Shown piece after piece: positions 60,001 to 64,000 of a stretch of DNA of 64,000 nucleotides. The notes beneath the pieces are model-generated. The model ran no database searches. It was not told the DNA's origin and worked only from the letters and a program-made list of their open reading frames with translations. The first letter of the stretch is position 1. The number at the start of each line of letters is the position of its first letter. A program made the translations under genes and the position numbers. Source of the stretch: Phytophthora colocasiae (Eukaryota; Oomycota; Peronosporomycetes; Peronosporales; Peronosporaceae); contig JAGKQI010000088.1 of the NCBI GenBank assembly GCA_018806915.1, forward strand, positions 930,001 through 994,000, in the 5' to 3' direction.

Positions 60001-63000
60001 GGAAGTGTCAAATTGCTTGCTGTGCTCCATTTTTGGTGACATCGGCTCAGCTGTTGCCGTATCCGTTTGATCTGACGCATCCTTTTCATTAACATTTTCA
60101 GTTGGTCGAGTTACGGTTGTTCCTTCAGGATCGCCAAACTCTTTAGCATCTTCCGAGACAATGCACTTATCACTTTCTTCACCATCGGCTGGAAGCGCAC
60201 GTTCAATAGAGATATCGTCGTCAAAATCATCATCTGACCCAAAACGATCTGCCTCACCAGTATTCTCCACTACTGCCGTCGTATCTAACACGGCCGTTTT
60301 TGTACTCTCGTTCCTAACAGCATATAACGCATACTGTGTCGCCTCAGCGTCTGCTGCATCAAAAAGAGTCGGTGGGATAAACTGAGTATCCTCACCAGCT
60401 TCTTGTATCAGGCGTTGTATGGCTGCAATAATGGGCGACGACACGCCCATAATTGATTTCCCATCACTATTGTCTGGGCTCTCGAAGAACGAGCAATATA
60501 TTGCCCTTGCAACCATAATGATTGTGATCACACCTGCCTCCCCATCTAGATTCTCCAGTAACTGGCGCGTCGAGTCCATTTCACAGCGAGTAAGAATGTT
60601 CTGGAACATTGGAGCTGCCCCATCACTGTTGCGCCCTGTAGTTGACTGCCAATACACGAACTCTCGAAATGCTTTCACTGCATCGTGTAATTCCATGCTT
60701 CGTCGGAATGGCAGGTTGTCTAGATTATCCACTGGCTTCAATTTTGGGGGGCTTGAAGGTCGGAATGAGACTTCATGAATGGTCGGGAGGTCGTCAGTAT
60801 CTGGTCGAATATTCTTTACCTCCTCTTGTTCAGCAGCAACTTTTTCTTCATACATATAATCCCGCACGAGACGCAGGCGCATTCGATATGGCCCCTCCGT
60901 GGGATCTAGACTATACCCTAGTAACTTCCGCTGGAACACACTTCTAACGGGAGCAATCTCAAAAGCGTCTGGTGTGCTAATTTGCCATTTTCCTGTCTGC
61001 CAAATATTCCGGGTGTAGACGAACCGCACTGAGATTTCTCGCCACTGAGATAGTCCATCGTTTAAAGCTTCTATCGCACTATCACGAATGCTGTTGTACT
61101 TTATGACTGCCTTCCTCGCAACAATCTCACGACGATCGGATTCGAAGTCGTCGTAAATGTCGACCCTTGTTGGATCTTTTTTTATGTCAAGGCGAACTGG
61201 GAAATTGGTGCTAAGCCTTAGTTCTGCACTCGAGTCCTTTTGAAGACATATACATGATGAAAGGACATCCAGCATGTGTCGATGAATCGGTTCTGTCCTC
61301 ACAACCAAAAGATCTTCCACTAATGTGTTGTTTTCCGCCAACCACAGCTGGAACTGGCACCAGATTTCTTGATTTACTAAGACGGCAGAGTTGCCTGCTT
61401 CGTCATGACCGCGGCCTCCATCAGAAGAGTGTAGAGCATACAAAAGCCGGTCAAAACCTCCATGAAAAATATCGACTGCAGCCTCTTTCTTAGTAGACGT
61501 GATTGTATGCAATACAGACATTCGCGGTTCTGCAATGAAGAGCTCCTTCAGTACGTCAAAGCGCTGATCAATCAAGAACTGCCAGATCACGATGGCAGTG
61601 TGGCGAACTTCGGCCGAGTCATTCATCAGCATGCGGTAAAGATGGGAGGCAAGCGCGAGGATGAAGCTGCGATCAGATTCTGAACCGATGCCAAACTCCT
61701 TGTGAGCATTTGCGCTGAGACTGCGAACTCGGTTTATTCGACGAGATGTCCCAATACGACGTCCCAATAAAGTATTACTGGGATCAATTCCACCACTGCC
61801 CTCGTTTGTAGCCACAATACCACAAACGACGACACTTTGCCAACTTGGACGTTGCAGCAGCAAAAGCTGAGATTCGACCAGACAATCCAGTATCCTCTGT
61901 AGAGTAAGCAAATCTTGGTGAACGCAATTTAACTCGTGCAATATGACTGTTTGAGCCGAAAAAATGAGAGATCCATAGAAAAACCGCTGTTCCTCCACAC
62001 CCAATGCCACTGTTATCGCTGGTTTTGTGCACCGATTGCAGCAATCCAAGAAGAACATAAGAGCATCGACCCCGAAACAAACCGTAGCGTTTAAACCAGT
62101 ATTTTGATGTTCAGCCGAAAGTGTCCGCTCAACAATTGCATCAAGTCCCAGACTGCTGGGTGCAGCAGAGTCGTCCATTGTTTGCCTGAGGTGATGGTTC
62201 TCTTCATCTCCCAAATATCGAGCGAGTGCTACGCACACGGTGCATACATTTCTCAACGTTGCCACCGTGGTATTGCCTCCCAAGATTTTTTCCTGTTTAA
62301 TAACGTGTTTCAAAAGTGCTAACCAGAACTTTTGGCCATCCAAACGCGATTGAACCAACCCGCCTTGCTTGAAAATACTTTCATCCAAGACTTCCAAGAA
62401 GAGCATCATCAACGAGCCAAACTCGTCTCCTGATGATAGAGACTGAATCATGATGGCTTGAATAAGGTTTACACACGCATCAGTCGTAGATATCGCAGTA
62501 CTTGTTTCAGCTTCCAATATTTTAGCAAGCCTTTGTAACATACTGGACAGAACAACATTCGCCGATGAATCGCTCGTCGTGCAAATGCCTTCGGTTAGAA
62601 GACATTCTGCGACGAATCTAAAAACTATACCACTTGATCTGCACACAAGAGGAAAAAAGGATGGAATATTTTCCATTCGTAGCGTGATTTTTTCCAATAC
62701 GATGATTGATACATCTGTACCAACACCTCGTCTGCAATTGTGGAGTAGTAGATCTCCAATCAAATCCCATACCTCATCGATACCCCGTACTGTAGCTGGT
62801 GAAGCAAATGGCTTAGGGCCACGTTCTGTTGCCGTGAGCGTGTCAGGGTCATTGTAGCTTGTATCACCGATAAAAATGTTGGAGACGTAAGCCAACAGCG
62901 GGATATACACACAACAGTCCGTGCTATACTTCCGTAGAACACATTTCAACTTTTGCATCGAAACAGACTGGCATAGCAAATGCTCCGCAATGCTTGTGTG

Positions 63001-64000
63001 GCATTGACCAAGAGAGAGTACGATTCGAAGGGCCAGAAGTACTTCTGTAGATACCCATGGGCCATCTTCAAGAGTTTGATTGATCACTTCCAACAAAATA
63101 TTTGCAAAACCATCGATCAGGTAAATCGCCGAATGCCCTCTTTCAAATCTGGAAGAGCTGTCTGCTACAGGAGATTTTAATGCTGCCGTCTCCAAGCTGT
63201 TCCCGCTTACCTCTGCGCGCTTATCATCTCGCTTCTTGTTTAGTAAATGATCTCCTTCGCGATGCATAATTGCTTCAACAATAGTATCTGACACAAATTC
63301 GTGCCGTGCTTTTCCACTGCTGCCCAAAGTACTGGGCTCCTCACTGCGTGACACATCGTTCTCAATTTCGTGTAGAATAAACTGGAGCAAAACCACTCGA
63401 ATTGAGCTCTCTCGAGTGTGGAGCATTGTGTTTGTCATTGAAAGTAGCATAATTTCACCAATACCGTTCCAGTCATCCACATGGCTTTCAATCCGCAGAA
63501 ATGCTCGTAGTAGTGACAATGCGTACTGTAAAATGGCTTCAAATGTTGGTTCTGAAAACTTTGGAAAGCACCATCGCATCTCAAGTGCGGTGTTCTTATC
63601 CAATCTGCACTCTTCGTTTCCGAGTTCTGTCAAATAAGTTATGATCCACTGGAGCAATCCTGCTCTCCGTAGTTGACGAGCGTTAAATAATGCATTCGGA
63701 TTAGAGGCCACCAATAAGTCCATCAACAGGGAGACTAGCTGACACTGTAAGTGGTGTGGCAGTCTCTTTCGGAGTTCAGCATTCAACACAACTTGAGACA
63801 GCGCCACAAAATCCACAATAACTGGATGTGCCAATTGAACTTCGGCACTGCTCTTTGCATAGGGCACTAGCTTTCCAGCAACAGCCAAGCGTACAACGCT
63901 CGTTAGCACCTTCTCATCAATCAAAGCTACCCTAGAGCACAAAAGCGCAGTGATAAAGGTATACCCATTCAGCCCGATGCATTCTGCCAAGCAAGCCGGG
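57024..64000 (-). CDS. BEACH-domain WD40 protein (5' partial at right edge)
   Basis: Three exons are visible on the minus strand: from the right edge down to 57814, 57750-57517 and 57443-57024, with introns of 63 and 73 nt. The frame is open at 64000, so the N terminus is missing. The first part (to about 60000) is helical, armadillo-like, with an acidic linker. A PH-like domain (about 59340-59620) precedes the BEACH domain (about 58450-59300) with NFEYLIHLNTLAGRSFNDI, YPVFPWVIADY, FHYGTHYSCSAYVVNYLIRL and PEFFYLPEFLYN. WD40 repeats follow across all three exons (GHNDAVACVAINK/EFNLIASSSADRSV; LLWDLRTRSL; GHVNGAIALWG), which confirms the junctions. BEACH proteins act in vesicle trafficking and membrane fission or fusion. 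The order resembles the LYST/neurobeachin type. Confidence 0.9.

Overview
The window looks like nuclear DNA of a Phytophthora-like oomycete (Peronosporales). The evidence is long, mostly intron-poor genes, introns of about 60-75 nt with GTRNGT donors and pyrimidine-AG acceptors, oomycete Inr/FPR-type core promoters, and typical oomycete content: START-FYVE protein, TKL-type receptor kinase remains, Crypton and Copia-type elements, and a GP63-like metalloprotease. I cannot name the species.

The window's dominant feature is a dispersed family of six large single-exon genes for predicted type I membrane proteins: 2-2809, 7375-9678, 18020-20350, 20642-23896, 24415-27687 and 35353-38577. Each has a cysteine-rich ectodomain with shared motifs (CxGC[VL]xIxD, AWTxCG, a YPxSDF-like block), one membrane segment near the C terminus, a short basic stop-transfer and a nearly invariant end, DAYYPLL (DLYSPLL in one). 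The ending looks like a YxxPhi sorting signal. I recognise no named family. There are three subtypes: a repeat-rich one (17 copies of a 13-residue CSCPGDQ module, 5' end cut by the window), a short one (about 770 aa, a head-to-head pair sharing about 270 bp of upstream DNA) and a long one (about 1075-1090 aa, two of which show patchy gene-conversion tracts).

The short-type pair is split by about 8 kb of mobile or broken DNA: a 3.8-kb Copia-type LTR element with apparently identical LTRs but only a frameshifted gag and no visible pol (10111-13918), a Crypton tyrosine recombinase element with a C-terminal frameshift (about 13986-16287), and a degraded TKL receptor kinase (16337-17662). A second mobile patch at 44.5-48.7 kb holds a two-ORF convergent DD34E transposon and a PIF/Harbinger-type transposase. 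Next to it is a decayed voltage-gated cation channel gene (about 49500-50620).

Housekeeping-type genes fill the rest: START-FYVE lipid-binding protein, a six-exon CUE-domain protein, an FHA/RING-CH/FHA protein, a SulP-STAS-cyclic-nucleotide-binding transporter, an ankyrin plus zinc-finger protein, a protein with two PH-like modules, a GP63-like protease with EGF repeats and a membrane anchor, and a BEACH-WD40 giant running off the right edge. A palmitoyl-protein-thioesterase-like gene (38635-39159) keeps its ends but lacks the middle, including the nucleophile. Several genes had to be joined across introns by eye (START-FYVE, CUE, ankyrin, GP63, BEACH). All functional statements are from sequence pattern recognition without database searches.
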